From: an uncultured Spirochaetales bacterium
GTDB taxonomy: Bacteria; Spirochaetota; Spirochaetia; JAFGXN01
Direction of reading: 5' to 3'
DNA length: 64,000 nucleotides
NCBI GenBank assembly: GCA_949289575.1
Contig: CASEOG010000003.1
Location: 62,001 to 126,000 of the forward strand
Part shown: positions 9,569-19,410 of the stretch, one piece after another
Layout: the number at the start of each line of letters is the position of its first letter
Numbering within the stretch: the first letter of the stretch is position 1
The notes under the pieces: generated by a model
The model's database searches: none
What the model was told of the DNA's origin: nothing
The model's input: only the letters and a program-made list of their open reading frames with translations
Translations under genes and position numbers: made by a program

Positions 9569-10117
9569 CTATTTCTTGCCTTTACCGCCGGACTTTCCGA
9601 CCTTTCTGCGTACGAATTCATCGATATAACGAATACCTTTTCCTTTATACGGTTCCGGACCGCGGATAGAACGGATTTCAGCCGCAACCTGTCCGACCTG
9701 CTCTTTACTGGGCCCGCTGACGGTGATTTTCGTCTGATTTTCGACAGCAGCCTTAATTCCTTCGGGTAAATCATACCAGAAAGGCGAAGAGTAACCGAGG
9801 TTCAAAACCAGTGTATTTCCCTTCAGTTCGGCACGATAACCGACACCCTGAATCTCGAGCGTTTTGGAAAAGCCTTCGGAAACTCCCGTTACCATATTGG
9901 CAACCAGAGTCCGGTAAAGACCGTGGTTGGCGCGGTTTTGCTTCGAATCGTCGGCACGCGTTACAGTCAGGACATCACCTTCCTGAAGTAAAGAAATACC
10001 GTCTGCGTAATTTTGTGTTAATTCTCCGTTTTTTCCTTTTACAGTAACCGTATTACCGGAAACAGTAACAGTCACTCCCTGAGGAATTTTAATCGGTGTT
10101 CTTCCAATACGTGACAT
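9569..10117 (-). CDS. rplF: 50S ribosomal protein L6
   Basis: Large-subunit protein near the sarcin-ricin loop and stalk base. MSRIGRTPIKIPQGVTV at the start and GPEPYKGKGIRYIDEFVRRK near the end are diagnostic. 182 residues, two tandem L6 folds. Confidence 0.98.
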   Translation of the reverse strand: MSRIGRTPIKIPQGVTVTVSGNTVTVKGKNGELTQNYADGISLLQEGDVLTVTRADDSKQNRANHGLYRTLVANMVTGVSEGFSKTLEIQGVGYRAELKGNTLVLNLGYSSPFWYDLPEGIKAAVENQTKITVSGPSKEQVGQVAAEIRSIRGPEPYKGKGIRYIDEFVRRKVGKSGGKGKK

Positions 10118-10126
10118 AACTCTCTC

Positions 10127-10525
10127 CTACCAAACGGAACAGATCAATTCGCCGCCGACTTTCTTTTCGGAAGCAATCTTTCCGGAAAACACACCCGACG
10201 AGGTGGATACGACAATCGTTCCGAAACCGTTTTTAATTCTGGGCATATCTTTGTATCCGGAATATACCCGCTTACCCGGCTTGGAAATTCTTTCGATTTC
10301 ATGAATAACGGGGCAATGATTTTCGTCATATTTCAGAAAAACACGAACAAACGCTTTTCCGTCAACCGTTACATTCTGAAAATCTTTTAAATACCCCTCC
10401 GACTTCAGAAGCGAGATGACCTCTAATTTCAGTTTAGAAGGAAGAACATCCACTGTCTCGAAGCCGGCACGACTTGCATTTCGCAATTTTGTTAACATAT
10501 CTGCTACAGGATCAGAAACTGCCAT
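10127..10525 (-). CDS. rpsH: 30S ribosomal protein S8
   Basis: Central-domain 16S rRNA binder, 132 residues. [13 protein letters not shown] and the C-terminal [17 protein letters not shown] are typical. In E. coli S8 represses this operon by binding the L5 leader; no matching site was sought in detail here. Confidence 0.98.
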   Translation of the reverse strand: MAVSDPVADMLTKLRNASRAGFETVDVLPSKLKLEVISLLKSEGYLKDFQNVTVDGKAFVRVFLKYDENHCPVIHEIERISKPGKRVYSGYKDMPRIKNGFGTIVVSTSSGVFSGKIASEKKVGGELICSVW

Positions 10526-10535
10526 CTGCTTTCTC

Positions 10536-10721
10536 CTACCAACTCGATTTTGTTACGCCGGGAATCATGCCTTCATTTGCCAATTTACGAAAACAAACCC
10601 TGCACATTTTGAATTTACGGATATATCCTCTGGGGCGTCCGCAAATCTGACACCGGTTCACTTTTTGGGTCGAAAACTTCGGCGTCCGCTGCGCCTTAAT
10701 AATCATCGATTTCTTTGCCAT
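10536..10721 (-). CDS. rpsN: 30S ribosomal protein S14, zinc type (S14Z)
   Basis: 61-residue short form with [20 protein letters not shown], the two CxxC pairs of the zinc-binding type. S14 sits in the 30S head. Flanked by rplE and rpsH. Confidence 0.98.
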   Translation of the reverse strand: MAKKSMIIKAQRTPKFSTQKVNRCQICGRPRGYIRKFKMCRVCFRKLANEGMIPGVTKSSW

Positions 10722-10723
10722 AA

Positions 10724-11284
10724 TTAAGCTCCCTTCTTCCGCAACGGCATACCGATTTTCTGCAACAACGACTTGGCTTCCATATCTGTCTTAGCCGTCG
10801 TTACAATAGCGATATTAAACCCGCTGATTTGAGCGATTTTATCGTAATCGATTTCCGGAAAAATAATCTGTTCCTGAATTCCGAGCGAAAAATTACCGTT
10901 TCCGTCGAAAGCGTTTGCCTTAACGCCGTGAAAGTCCTTTACACGGGGAAGAGCAATGTTGATCAGCCGATCGAGGAACTCCCACATAATATTTCCGCGA
11001 AGCGTTACTTTCGCTCCGATTTCCTGACCCTCGCGAATTTTGAAATTCGCAATCGATTTGCGGGCTCTGGTTTTGACCGCTTTCTGGCCTGTGATCAATT
11101 CAAGCTCATTCAATGCCGATTCGAGAAGTTTTTTATCCTGAACGGCTTCACCGCAACCGACGCTCAAAATCACTTTCTCGATACGCGGAACCTGCATGGA
11201 AGATTTGTAATTAAATTCTTTCATTAATTCCGGCGCAACCTTCTCACTGTAAAACTTCTTAATTGTCGGAATATAACCTGCCAT
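10724..11284 (-). CDS. rplE: 50S ribosomal protein L5
   Basis: Binds 5S rRNA and contacts P-site t[42 protein letters not shown] and the C-terminal IVTTAKTD are typical. The start is set at [10 protein letters not shown] (11284); the frame continues nine codons further but only into rplX. The rplX stop and this ATG share one base (TAATG), a tight coupling. 186 residues. Confidence 0.97.
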   Translation of the reverse strand: MAGYIPTIKKFYSEKVAPELMKEFNYKSSMQVPRIEKVILSVGCGEAVQDKKLLESALNELELITGQKAVKTRARKSIANFKIREGQEIGAKVTLRGNIMWEFLDRLINIALPRVKDFHGVKANAFDGNGNFSLGIQEQIIFPEIDYDKIAQISGFNIAIVTTAKTDMEAKSLLQKIGMPLRKKGA

Positions 11285-11592
11285 TATAATACTTCCCCAC
11301 ATTTGCAGCATTTACGGATCTTTTTGTCTCCGTCCATGGCATACTTAATTCGAGTCGGACCGCACTTCTTGCAGTTGATCATAACATTGGAAGCATCAAT
11401 GGAAGCTTCGATCTCGACAATACCACCCTTGTCCTGCTGGTTTTTCGGACGCATCGCTTTTTTAACAATATTTCTGTCCTGAACGACAACACGACCTTTT
11501 TTCGTATCGACCTTTAAGATACGACCGGATTTTCCTTTATCTTTTCCGGCAATAATTGTCACCAAATCATCTTTTTTCAGTTTCATCTTCAT
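11284..11592 (-). CDS. rplX: 50S ribosomal protein L24
   Basis: Assembly initiator bound to the 5' part of 23S rRNA. The KOW motif is seen in [20 protein letters not shown]. Two ATGs are possible: 11592 and 11586. The second has a better distance to the AGAGGGG site, so the protein may be 100 rather than 102 residues. The C-terminus has CKKCG and CCKCGEVL, a zinc-ribbon-like pair also seen in some other bacterial L24 proteins. Confidence 0.97.
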   Translation of the reverse strand: MKMKLKKDDLVTIIAGKDKGKSGRILKVDTKKGRVVVQDRNIVKKAMRPKNQQDKGGIVEIEASIDASNVMINCKKCGPTRIKYAMDGDKKIRKCCKCGEVL

Positions 11593-11600
11593 TTCCCCTC

Positions 11601-11969
11601 TTATAAGACTTCAGGTGCCAATGAAACGATTTTGCTGTAATCGGTTTCCCTGATCTCACGGGCAACCGGCCCGAAAATACGTTTTCCTCTCGGATTGCCT
11701 GCCGCATCCAAAATAACACATGCATTATCATCAAAACGGATATAGGTTCCGTCGGGACGGCGAATTTCTTTTTTCGTACGGACAATCACAGCCTTAAAGA
11801 CTTTTCCTTTTTTGACTGCACCGTTCGGCAATGCATCCTTGACGGCGACAACAATCACATCACCGACGGAAGCATAAACACGTTTCGAACCGCCCAGAAC
11901 TTTGATGCACTGCACCAGTTTCGCTCCGCTGTTATCCGCAACGTTTAAATAGGTTTGCATCTGTACCAT
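11601..11969 (-). CDS. rplN: 50S ribosomal protein L14
   Basis: Intersubunit-bridge protein of 122 residues. [20 protein letters not shown] is the family N-terminus, [18 protein letters not shown] the C-terminal signature. Confidence 0.98.
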   Translation of the reverse strand: MVQMQTYLNVADNSGAKLVQCIKVLGGSKRVYASVGDVIVVAVKDALPNGAVKKGKVFKAVIVRTKKEIRRPDGTYIRFDDNACVILDAAGNPRGKRIFGPVAREIRETDYSKIVSLAPEVL

Positions 11970-11978
11970 AACGACCCC

Positions 11979-12236
11979 CTATTTCGCTCTTTCGAGAATC
12001 TCGACCAGTCTCCAGCATTTTTCTTTGCTGTAGGGTCTCGATTCGATAACTTTGACACGGTCTCCGATATGAGCCGAGTTTGTTTCGTCATGAGCCTTCA
12101 CTTTTTTTGTGCGGGTCACATATTTTTTGTACAGCGGATGAAGCGTTTTAAAGACAACCGCTACAACAATTGTCTTATCCATCTTATCGCTGACGACGTT
12201 TCCGATGAATGTTTTTTTACTGACTGCTGATTCCAC
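11979..12236 (-). CDS. rpsQ: 30S ribosomal protein S17
   Basis: Primary 16S rRNA binder with an OB fold, 85 residues. [18 protein letters not shown] and [20 protein letters not shown] are typical. Confidence 0.98.
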   Translation of the reverse strand: MESAVSKKTFIGNVVSDKMDKTIVVAVVFKTLHPLYKKYVTRTKKVKAHDETNSAHIGDRVKVIESRPYSKEKCWRLVEILERAK

Positions 12237-12247
12237 AACCGTTCTCC

Positions 12248-12445
12248 TTACTTCTTCAATCCGATCTGATACGCGTGGATCAGTGTGTTGACTGTCGCAA
12301 TGTTGCGACGTACTTTCCGCAATTCAATCGGACTTTCCAAATGGCCCGTCACTTTGCTGAACCGAAGGTCCATATGCTTTTTGGCCAATTCTTCCTTTTT
12401 GCTCAAAAGCTCTTTATAAGAAAGTTCACTAAACGACGTCTTCAT
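12248..12445 (-). CDS. rpmC: 50S ribosomal protein L29
   Basis: Helical-hairpin protein at the tunnel exit, 65 residues. [23 protein letters not shown] is recognisable, with [10 protein letters not shown] near the end. Confidence 0.97.
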   Translation of the reverse strand: MKTSFSELSYKELLSKKEELAKKHMDLRFSKVTGHLESPIELRKVRRNIATVNTLIHAYQIGLKK

Positions 12446-12448
12446 ATC

Positions 12449-12871
12449 TTACTCCGCATCTCTTCGTATGATAAACTGACATTTACAGGGCAGCTTATTG
12501 GCGGCAAGCCGCATCGCCTCGCGCGCCAGACTTTCATCGACAGCCGACATTTCAAACATCACCGTACCCGGTTTAACAACGGCAACCCATCCTTCCGGAT
12601 TTCCTTTTCCGCTTCCCTGGCGTGTTTCGGCCGGTTTTTTTGTATACGGCTTGTGCGGGAAAATGCGAATCCAAACCTTACCGCCTCTCTTAATGTGACG
12701 GGTCATTGCAATACGGGCAGCTTCGATTTGTTTGTTGGTAATCCAGTGATTGTCCAAAGACATCAGACCGAATTTTCCGAAAGCAACTGTATTTCCGCGC
12801 GTCGCAATTCCTGTCAAGCTCGCTTTATTTCTGAATGTTTTTCTGTGAAGAACCCGCTTCGGACTAAGCAT
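12449..12871 (-). CDS. rplP: 50S ribosomal protein L16
   Basis: A-site-proximal large-subunit protein, 140 residues. [20 protein letters not shown]-like [19 protein letters not shown] and [19 protein letters not shown] are diagnostic. The start overlaps the end of rpsC by eight bases. Confidence 0.98.
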   Translation of the reverse strand: MLSPKRVLHRKTFRNKASLTGIATRGNTVAFGKFGLMSLDNHWITNKQIEAARIAMTRHIKRGGKVWIRIFPHKPYTKKPAETRQGSGKGNPEGWVAVVKPGTVMFEMSAVDESLAREAMRLAANKLPCKCQFIIRRDAE

Positions 12872-13571
12872 CTCTCTTTCTCCTTGTTGCCGGTTTGTCG
12901 TTTCTTACCAGTTCCCCGGCATCTTCTTTCATATCGGTTTTGAAAATCAGACCGTTAAAGATCCAAACTTTAACACCGATTTTTCCGAAAGTGGTATCGG
13001 CTTCGGCAAAACCGTAATCGATATCGGCACGAAGAGTATGAAGAGGAATTCGTCCTTCTTTATACTGTTCCATACGCGACATTTCGGCCCCGCCGATTCG
13101 TCCGGAAATTTTAATTTTAACACCAAGCGCACCGGCCTGAAGCGCTTTTCCTGCCGACTGCTTTAACACCTTTCGGAAAGCCGCACGGCTTTTCAGCTGT
13201 TTGGCCACATTCAGAGCCAGCAGTTGGGCATTGGCCTCGGGTTTTTTAACCTCTTTGATTTTGATGGAAACTTTCTTCGATGTAATCCGGGAAATCTTTC
13301 CGGTCAGAACTTCGATATTTTGTCCTTTGGGACCGATCAAAGCTCCCGGGCGGGATGTCTGAAGAAAAACCGTTACTTTCTGCGGCTGTCTGACAATTTC
13401 GACATCGGCAATATCGGCCTTTTCGACTTCGGGGCTGTTTAAGATCACCTTTCGAATCTTTAAGTCTTCCAACAAAGTATCTGCATAGTTCCGGGGATCA
13501 ACGTACCATTTAGATTTCCATGTTTTATTGATGCCCAATCTCAATCCAATCGGATTAACTTTCTGACCCAT
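12864..13571 (-). CDS. rpsC: 30S ribosomal protein S3
   Basis: mRNA-entry protein with an N-terminal KH domain ([15 protein letters not shown]) and the C-terminal RIGGAEMSR...[15 protein letters not shown] block. Start at [14 protein letters not shown] (13571), one base after rplV; nine upstream codons in frame belong to rplV. 235 residues, with a basic end PATRRKRDA. Confidence 0.98.
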   Translation of the reverse strand: MGQKVNPIGLRLGINKTWKSKWYVDPRNYADTLLEDLKIRKVILNSPEVEKADIADVEIVRQPQKVTVFLQTSRPGALIGPKGQNIEVLTGKISRITSKKVSIKIKEVKKPEANAQLLALNVAKQLKSRAAFRKVLKQSAGKALQAGALGVKIKISGRIGGAEMSRMEQYKEGRIPLHTLRADIDYGFAEADTTFGKIGVKVWIFNGLIFKTDMKEDAGELVRNDKPATRRKRDA

Positions 13572-13572
13572 A

Positions 13573-13935
13573 CTATTCTCCTGCCTTCTTAACTTCATCT
13601 ACAACCACGGAAATATGGCTCATTCTCTTCAGAAGAAGATCGCGCCGCCCCCGTCCGCGGGCCCAAACCCGTTTCATGCGGGGTCCGTCATTGACCTGAA
13701 TCTCTTTTACAACCAGCGACTGTTCGTCCAGCATTTTGTTCAAAGAAAGCGCATTGGAACCGGCAGATTTCACAACTTTATAGAGAACGGCCGCCCCTTT
13801 TTGCGGCAACGCACTCAAGACAGCCAAAGCATCCGTGTACGGCTGATTTCTTACGATATCGGCGACACGGCGAACCTTTGACGGCGAAATCATTAAAAAT
13901 TTAGCATGTGCTACATAACCTTTTTTCTCAGCCAT
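13573..13935 (-). CDS. rplV: 50S ribosomal protein L22
   Basis: Tunnel-lining protein with the beta-hairpin seen as GPRMKRVWARGRGRRDLLLK. 120 residues. Its ATG shares one base with the rpsS stop. Confidence 0.98.
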   Translation of the reverse strand: MAEKKGYVAHAKFLMISPSKVRRVADIVRNQPYTDALAVLSALPQKGAAVLYKVVKSAGSNALSLNKMLDEQSLVVKEIQVNDGPRMKRVWARGRGRRDLLLKRMSHISVVVDEVKKAGE

Positions 13936-14216
13936 TATTTCTTCCTCGCTTTTTTGTCAGAACCGGCATGCCCTCTGAACAGACGTGTCGGAGAAAATTC
14001 TCCCAGTTTGTGTCCGACAAGGTTTTCTGTCACATAAACCGGAACCCAGCTTTTACCGTTGTATACGGAAATAGTAAACCCGACCATATCGGGAATGATT
14101 GTGGAGCTGCGGGAATAAGTTTTAATCATCTTCTTCTCGCCGGCACTGTTCATTTCACCGACTTTTTTGAACAAGTTCTTATCTACATAAGGTCCTTTCT
14201 TTATCGATCTAGCCAC
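13935..14216 (-). CDS. rpsS: 30S ribosomal protein S19
   Basis: Head protein near the A site, 93 residues. [19 protein letters not shown] and [18 protein letters not shown] are signatures. Confidence 0.98.
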   Translation of the reverse strand: MARSIKKGPYVDKNLFKKVGEMNSAGEKKMIKTYSRSSTIIPDMVGFTISVYNGKSWVPVYVTENLVGHKLGEFSPTRLFRGHAGSDKKARKK

Positions 14217-14226
14217 TGTTCTGCTC

Positions 14227-15057
14227 CTACTTTCTTCTTGTTACAATGAACTTACCCGAAGGTTTCTTTCGGCTTCTTGTTTTGTATCCCTTCGTCGGAA
14301 CACCCCACGGAGTAACGGGGTGACGTCCTCCGGAAGTCTTTCCTTCACCACCGCCATGGGGGTGATCAACCGGGTTCATAACAACACCGCGAACTTTCGG
14401 CCGGCGTCCGAGCCAACGGGAACGTCCCGCCTTACCGAACGAAACATTCATCGAGTCTTCATTTCCGATCGTACCGATTGTGGCGATACATTTTTTGAAG
14501 ACCATTCTCATTTCTCCGGAAGGCATCTTCAGGGTCACGTAATCTCCTTCTTTTGCGGCAACAAGAGCACCGCATCCGGCCGAACGGACCAACTGAGCAC
14601 CCTTTCCGTACTGAAGTTCGACATTATGAACGGTAATACCGATCGGAATGAATTCCAAAGGAAGGCAGTTTCCGACCTCAATCGGAGCATCCGCCCCGCT
14701 GATAACCGTCATGCCGACCGTCAGTCCTTTCGGTGCGACAATGTATCTTTTTTCTCCGTCGACATAAAAAATCAGCGCAATATTGGCAGAGCGGTTCGGA
14801 TCATATTCGATGGAAGCCACTTTTCCCGGAACGCCGAATTTATCGCGTTTGAAATCGATTACACGATACAGTCTTTTATGTCCGCCTCCGCGTCGTCTTA
14901 CGGAAATACGTCCGCCGGCTCCCCGTCCGGCTTTTTTATTCAGCCCTTTCGTCAAACTTTTTTCAGGAGCATTTACCGTCATATTCTCTTCGTTATATGT
15001 CAATGTCGTCATATAACGGCGGGACGGCGTTGTCGGTCTGTAACTTTTAATTCCCAC
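14227..15057 (-). CDS. rplB: 50S ribosomal protein L2
   Basis: Peptidyl-transferase-centre protein, 276 residues. Shows GRNNxG-type basic N-terminus ([20 protein letters not shown]), the SH3-like core with AGCGALV and the conserved His-bearing loop [20 protein letters not shown]. Normal length. Confidence 0.98.
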   Translation of the reverse strand: MGIKSYRPTTPSRRYMTTLTYNEENMTVNAPEKSLTKGLNKKAGRGAGGRISVRRRGGGHKRLYRVIDFKRDKFGVPGKVASIEYDPNRSANIALIFYVDGEKRYIVAPKGLTVGMTVISGADAPIEVGNCLPLEFIPIGITVHNVELQYGKGAQLVRSAGCGALVAAKEGDYVTLKMPSGEMRMVFKKCIATIGTIGNEDSMNVSFGKAGRSRWLGRRPKVRGVVMNPVDHPHGGGEGKTSGGRHPVTPWGVPTKGYKTRSRKKPSGKFIVTRRK

Positions 15058-15068
15058 AGTCTTCCCCC

Positions 15069-15371
15069 TTATACGCCTTCAAAAACCGAAATCCGGTCAC
15101 CTTTTGCCAAGGTCACGATCGCCTTTTTCCACTGAGGGACAGTTCCCGATGTTTTTCCGGACCGGGTTCGGCGGGTTTTTGTTTTCGCCTTTACGGTTAC
15201 AATGTTGCAGCTTTCGGGTTTAACCGAAAAAAGCTTGTAAACAGCATCCATCACCTCAAATTTATTCGCGGAATCATGAACGCGAAACGCATATTTCGCA
15301 CGAACACCTTCTTTCATGAGGTTCGTTTTTTCCGTTAAAACCGGCTCAATTATAATCTGATCTGCTCTCAC
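15069..15371 (-). CDS. rplW: 50S ribosomal protein L23
   Basis: Docking site for trigger factor and SRP at the tunnel exit. [16 protein letters not shown] and [20 protein letters not shown] identify it. I place the start at GTG (15371): it gives a 100-residue protein, and an AAGGAATAGGG segment lies eight bases upstream. The ATG at 15407 would add 12 residues that lie inside rplD. Confidence 0.93.
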   Translation of the reverse strand: MRADQIIIEPVLTEKTNLMKEGVRAKYAFRVHDSANKFEVMDAVYKLFSVKPESCNIVTVKAKTKTRRTRSGKTSGTVPQWKKAIVTLAKGDRISVFEGV

Positions 15372-15381
15372 AATATCAACC

Positions 15382-16011
15382 CTATTCCTTCGCTGCATAA
15401 AAATCATTCAGATTTTTTACAGCCGTTTCCAATACGATCAATTTTTCCGTATAAAAAAGATCATGCGCATTCAGACGATTGTAAGCCATATAATTCACCC
15501 AGGGAATATTTCTGGCACTTCTTTTCAGCATCAAATCATCGTCTTTAAGAATGATCATCGTTTTCGATTCCGGGGAAAAATTTTTCAGCAGTGCGACCAG
15601 ATCTTTTGTTTTTCCGCTCTCAATCGAAAAATCTTCGATAATTGTCATTCTGTCTTCTCTGTTGATTTGAGAGAGGATAGAACGGACAGCCAGCCTTTTT
15701 TCTTTTTTAGGCATCGAATAAGAATAGTCACGGGGTTTGGGCCCGAAAACAATTCCGCCTCCGACCCACACCGGCGAACGGCGACGTCCCGAACGGGCGC
15801 GACCGGTCCCTTTTTGCTTCCACGGTTTGGAAGTCGTTCCTTTTACTTCCGATCGGGTTTTCGTACAGGCCGTACCGACCCGCTTGTTGGCATTTTCGTT
15901 TCGAATCGCATAATATACGGAACCTTCGGAGTATTCCGCGTTGAACACGTAATCATTCAACTCGATTGTTCTTAATTCAGTTCCGTTAACAGAGTATACT
16001 TTTCCTTCCAT
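15382..16011 (-). CDS. rplD: 50S ribosomal protein L4
   Basis: Tunnel-constriction protein, 209 residues. The extended loop is seen as [21 protein letters not shown]. In E. coli L4 represses the S10 operon; the leader before rpsJ here is short, so that mechanism is not evident. Confidence 0.98.
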   Translation of the reverse strand: MEGKVYSVNGTELRTIELNDYVFNAEYSEGSVYYAIRNENANKRVGTACTKTRSEVKGTTSKPWKQKGTGRARSGRRRSPVWVGGGIVFGPKPRDYSYSMPKKEKRLAVRSILSQINREDRMTIIEDFSIESGKTKDLVALLKNFSPESKTMIILKDDDLMLKRSARNIPWVNYMAYNRLNAHDLFYTEKLIVLETAVKNLNDFYAAKE

Positions 16012-16022
16012 TTCCGCTGCCC

Positions 16023-16643
16023 CTATTTTTTAATTGCCTCACGCACAAACACGAGACCGTTCGCGTAACCGGGGACGGCGCCTTTTACCAAAAGAACACC
16101 TTTTTCCGTATCCACTTTAACAACACGCAAATTTAAAACCGTCACACGCTCGCTTCCCATGCGTCCGGCCATCTTCCGGCCTTTTTTTGTCGTACCGGGA
16201 GTCGTAGCGGCACCGGTACCGCCGAGAGCTCTGTGAAATTTCGAACCGTGCGTTTTGCGACCTCCGCCGAAACCGTGGCGTTTCATCGCACCCTGAAAAC
16301 CTTTTCCTTTGGAAATACCGATAACATCGACATAGTCGGTATCGGAAAAAGCTTCGACAGTCAGTTTATCACCGACATTCGCATCCAAATCAAAATCCCG
16401 GCATTCGATCAGATATTGGGTCGGCTCAATGCCTTCGGGGAACTGCCCCGCATACGGTTTTGTCGTCCGGCTTTTCTTTCTCACGCCCGACCCCAACACA
16501 CAGGCATCATAGCCGTTTTTTTCTTCATTTCTTAACGCAACAACATAGTTATCTTCAATCTGAAGCACAGTTACGGGCGTCACTTTTCCCGCTTCGTCAA
16601 AAACTTGTGTCATTCCGATTTTTTTGCCGATCAATCCAAGCAT
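16023..16643 (-). CDS. rplC: 50S ribosomal protein L3
   Basis: Assembly-initiator protein reaching the peptidyl-transferase centre. MLGLIGKKIGMTQVFDEAGK and GKGFQGAMKRHGFGGGRKTH, then GRKMAGRMGSERVTVLNL, are diagnostic. 206 residues. Confidence 0.98.
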   Translation of the reverse strand: MLGLIGKKIGMTQVFDEAGKVTPVTVLQIEDNYVVALRNEEKNGYDACVLGSGVRKKSRTTKPYAGQFPEGIEPTQYLIECRDFDLDANVGDKLTVEAFSDTDYVDVIGISKGKGFQGAMKRHGFGGGRKTHGSKFHRALGGTGAATTPGTTKKGRKMAGRMGSERVTVLNLRVVKVDTEKGVLLVKGAVPGYANGLVFVREAIKK

Positions 16644-16654
16644 CTTATTTTCCT

Positions 16655-16993
16655 CTATTGTTTGATCTCGACATCCACACCGGCAGGCAGTTCCAGTTTC
16701 ATTAACGCCTCTACCACTTTCTGATCCGGATTATAAATATCAATCAATCTTTTATGAGTTCTCATCTCAAACTGTTCTCTTGCTTTCTTATTGACATGCG
16801 GAGAACGAAGAACCGTAAATTTTTCGATTTTCGTAGGAAGAGGAACCGGTCCGGAAAAATCGGCCCCGACCTTATCAACCGTATCGACAATCGATTTTGC
16901 ACTCACATCAATCAATTCAATATCAAAACTTCTCAAGCGTACGCGAATTTTATCTTCTGCCGCTTTTCCGTTTGTTGCTTTCGCTGCCATCAT
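16655..16993 (-). CDS. rpsJ: 30S ribosomal protein S10 / NusE
   Basis: Head protein and transcription antitermination factor. [38 protein letters not shown] and [13 protein letters not shown] are typical. Two adjacent ATGs follow AGGAGG; the second (16990) has the better spacing. The N-terminus is about ten residues longer than in most bacteria. Confidence 0.97.
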   Translation of the reverse strand: MMAAKATNGKAAEDKIRVRLRSFDIELIDVSAKSIVDTVDKVGADFSGPVPLPTKIEKFTVLRSPHVNKKAREQFEMRTHKRLIDIYNPDQKVVEALMKLELPAGVDVEIKQ

Positions 16994-17006
16994 TCCTCCT
17001 GAATAA

Positions 17007-17034
17007 ATAGTCCTGCTCTTTCAAGCAGGACTAT
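17007..17034 (-). terminator. Hairpin between tuf and rpsJ, possible attenuator
   Basis: Perfect 11-bp inverted repeat ATAGTCCTGCT / AGCAGGACTAT (17007-17017 with 17024-17034), loop of six, followed on the minus strand by TTTATTC. The T tract is weak, so it may reduce rather than end transcription into the S10 operon, or act as an mRNA processing or stability element. Confidence 0.6.
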
Positions 17035-17052
17035 TCCTCGCTAATACCCGTA

Positions 17053-18237
17053 TTATTCGATAATTTCGGTTACCTGACCGCTGGCAACAGTTCTTCCGCC
17101 TTCGCGGATAGCCAGACGCAAACCTTTCTCCATCGCAATCGGGTGGATCAGTTCAACCGTCAATTCGACATTGTCACCGGGCATAACCATCTGCTTGTCG
17201 GCAGGAAGTGTTACGGAACCGGTAATATCGGTTGTTCTGAAATAGAACTGCGGGCGATATCCGTTAAAGAACGGGGAGTGGCGTCCGCCTTCTTCTTTGC
17301 TCAGAACGTAAAGAGCGGCTTTAAATTTCGAGTGCGGAGTAATCGTACCCGGTTTTGCCAAAACCTGTCCTCTCTGAACAGCTTTCTTGTCGATACCGCG
17401 CAACAGAGCGCCGACGTTATCTCCGGCCTGAGCTTCATCCAACAATTTGTTGAACATTTCGATACCGGTACAGACGGTTTTCTGTGTTTCTTTGATACCG
17501 ACGATTTCCAGCTCGTCGTTCAGATGCAGAGTACCGCGCTCGACACGACCCGTAACAACAGTTCCGCGACCCTGAATCGAGAAAATATCTTCGATCGGCA
17601 TCAGGAACGGTTTGTCAACATCACGTTCGGGAAGCGGGAAGTAAGCATCCATTGTATCCAGCAATTCCTGAATGCATTTTGTTTTTTCGGGATCATCCGG
17701 ATGGCTCATCGCTTCGAAAGCCGAACCTTTGATGATCGGAGTATTTTCGTCATATCCGAAGCTGGTCAGGATTTCCTGAATTTCCATTTCGACAAGTTCG
17801 ACCAAATCGGGATCGGCAAGATCCATTTTGTTCAGGAAAACAATCAGCTTGGGAACACCGACCTGGCGGGCCAGCAGAATGTGCTCGCGGGTCTGGGGTT
17901 CGGGACCGGAATCGGCAGCACACAAAATAATCGCGCCGTCCATCTGAGCCGCACCGGTAATCATGTTTTTAATGTAGTCGGCGTGACCCGGGCAGTCGAC
18001 GTGAGCATAGTGTCTGGCCGGTGTTTCGTATTCGACGTGACGTGTGTTAATGGTGATACCGCGCTCTTTTTCTTCCGGAGCGTTATCGATATCCTCATAC
18101 TTCATGACCTTACCGCCGTTTTTGATCGCGCAGTACTGGGAAATAGCTGCGGTCAATGTCGTTTTACCGTGGTCAACGTGTCCGATTGTACCTACGTTAA
18201 TGTGCGGTTTCGTTCTTACAAACTTATCCTTTGCCAT
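17053..18237 (-). CDS. tuf: Elongation factor Tu
   Basis: GTPase that brings aminoacyl-tRNA to the ribosome. G1 GHVDHGKT, G3 [10 protein letters not shown] and G4 NKMD are all present; domains 2 and 3 follow ([33 protein letters not shown]). The start at [16 protein letters not shown] (18237) follows a GGAGG site and gives 394 residues, the usual size. It has its own promoter and a 175-base leader, and lies directly in front of rpsJ with fusA absent from the cluster. Confidence 0.98.
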   Translation of the reverse strand: MAKDKFVRTKPHINVGTIGHVDHGKTTLTAAISQYCAIKNGGKVMKYEDIDNAPEEKERGITINTRHVEYETPARHYAHVDCPGHADYIKNMITGAAQMDGAIILCAADSGPEPQTREHILLARQVGVPKLIVFLNKMDLADPDLVELVEMEIQEILTSFGYDENTPIIKGSAFEAMSHPDDPEKTKCIQELLDTMDAYFPLPERDVDKPFLMPIEDIFSIQGRGTVVTGRVERGTLHLNDELEIVGIKETQKTVCTGIEMFNKLLDEAQAGDNVGALLRGIDKKAVQRGQVLAKPGTITPHSKFKAALYVLSKEEGGRHSPFFNGYRPQFYFRTTDITGSVTLPADKQMVMPGDNVELTVELIHPIAMEKGLRLAIREGGRTVASGQVTEIIE

Positions 18238-18412
18238 CTCTTTCCTCCAAGACAAAATAAGTGATTCTATACTTAGCAGAATTTCTGCTTTTTTCACATA
18301 ACCGAGACTGTATTATCGAAAATATTGTGGGGGATGATCTCTTTATGAAAGAGACTCTCCACCTAATTATCCTCGCCAGAACGGCCGGTTAACCGGTTTG
18401 GACAGTCCGATG
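18238..18412 (-). other. Structured 5' leader of tuf
   Basis: Between the predicted transcription start (about 18412) and the tuf ATG lie 175 bases with no reading frame of note but several dyads: CCGGTTAACCGG; TCTCTTT-cat-AAAGAGA inside a GTGG...CCAC outer pairing; and AGCAGAA-a-TTCTGCT (18275-18289). It matches no riboswitch class I recognise. Confidence 0.4.
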
Positions 18413-18418
18413 TTTGAA

Positions 18419-18447
18419 ATAATACACAAATCCCCTGTTAAAGTCAA
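18419..18447 (-). promoter_or_regulatory. Promoter for tuf and the S10-spc-alpha operons
   Basis: TTGACT (18442-18447), 17 bases, TATTAT (18419-18424) on the minus strand, inside the gap after rpsG. An AAATCCC...GGGATTT inverted repeat surrounds the -35 box. Confidence 0.75.
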
Positions 18448-18468
18448 GGGATTTGGCAGATTTTATTT

Positions 18469-18939
18469 TCAGAAACGATAATGACTGAAAGCTTTGTTTG
18501 CTTCGGCCATTCTGTGCGTATCTTCTTTTTTCTTAAAAGCGGCACCTGTCGAATTGGACGCATCCAGGAATTCGGCGCAAAGTTTTTCGGACATCGTTTT
18601 TCCGCTTCGCGCTCTGGCTGCCTTAATAACCCAACGCATAGCAAGGGCTTCCTGCCGCTTCTCGTCAATCGCGACCGGAACCTGATAAGTCGAACCGCCG
18701 ACACGACGCGACTTGACCTCAATCTGCGGTTTGACATTGTCGATTGCTTTCAGAAAAACATCCAGCGGCTTATCGTTACCCTTTTCTTTCAATAAATCCA
18801 AAGCCCCGTAAATGTTTTTATAACTGACTGTTTTCTTTCCGTCCAGCATCATGCGGCCCACAAAGCGGGAAACAACCGCGTTGCCGTAAATCGGATCTGC
18901 CTGTACGTTTTTTTCTTTTGTATTTCCGGTCTTACCCAT
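18469..18939 (-). CDS. rpsG: 30S ribosomal protein S7
   Basis: Primary binder of the 16S 3' domain. MRWVIKAARARSGKTMSEKL and DPIYGNAVVSRFVGRMMLDG are typical. 156 residues. No fusA follows it; the next gene is tuf after a 231-base gap. Confidence 0.98.
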   Translation of the reverse strand: MGKTGNTKEKNVQADPIYGNAVVSRFVGRMMLDGKKTVSYKNIYGALDLLKEKGNDKPLDVFLKAIDNVKPQIEVKSRRVGGSTYQVPVAIDEKRQEALAMRWVIKAARARSGKTMSEKLCAEFLDASNSTGAAFKKKEDTHRMAEANKAFSHYRF

Positions 18940-18951
18940 ATTTCTCTACCC

Positions 18952-19326
18952 TTATGCCTTCGGCTTTTTACTTCCGTATTTACTTCTTCCCTGTTTGCGG
19001 TCATTGACACCCAATGTATCTTTTGCACCGCGAATAATATGATAACGCACACCGGGAAGGTCCTTGACTCTTCCGCCGCGGAGCAGAACAACGGAGTGCT
19101 CCTGCAGGTTGTGTCCGATACCCGGGATATAAGCCGTTACTTCGATTCCGTTCGACAAACGAACCCTGGCCACTTTACGCAAAGCCGAGTTCGGCTTTTT
19201 GGGAGTCATTGTCATAACACGCACACACACACCGCGTTTCTGAGGACAGGCGTCCAACGCCGGCGATTTACTCTTTTTCTTTGCTTGTTCTCTACCTTTT
19301 CTAACCAACTGGTTTATTGTAGGCAT
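18952..19326 (-). CDS. rpsL: 30S ribosomal protein S12
   Basis: Decoding-centre protein, 124 residues. [40 protein letters not shown] and [17 protein letters not shown] are all intact, including the Lys residues where streptomycin resistance changes usually arise, so the streptomycin-sensitive form is expected. Confidence 0.98.
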   Translation of the reverse strand: MPTINQLVRKGREQAKKKSKSPALDACPQKRGVCVRVMTMTPKKPNSALRKVARVRLSNGIEVTAYIPGIGHNLQEHSVVLLRGGRVKDLPGVRYHIIRGAKDTLGVNDRKQGRSKYGSKKPKA

Positions 19327-19371
19327 TTCTATCTCCTAATTAAATATAAATCATCCACTATTGCGGATTTT

Positions 19372-19400
19372 AAAATAACAAATTCGACAGGGCTTGTCAA
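19372..19400 (-). promoter_or_regulatory. Promoter for rpsL-rpsG
   Basis: TTGACA (19395-19400), 17 bases, TATTTT (19372-19377) on the minus strand. It starts eleven bases after the rpoC stop, so the str genes can be transcribed apart from rpoBC. Confidence 0.75.
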
Positions 19401-19410
19401 CCCGTTCCCG

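Noticed and set aside
17053-18297. An extended start for tuf 20 codons upstream
   Set aside because: [12 protein letters not shown] is the canonical EF-Tu start, preceded by GGAGG; the upstream part is leader sequence.
18300-18468. A tRNA or fusA remnant between rpsG and tuf
   Set aside because: No cloverleaf and no EF-G similarity in any frame; the region reads as promoter and leader.
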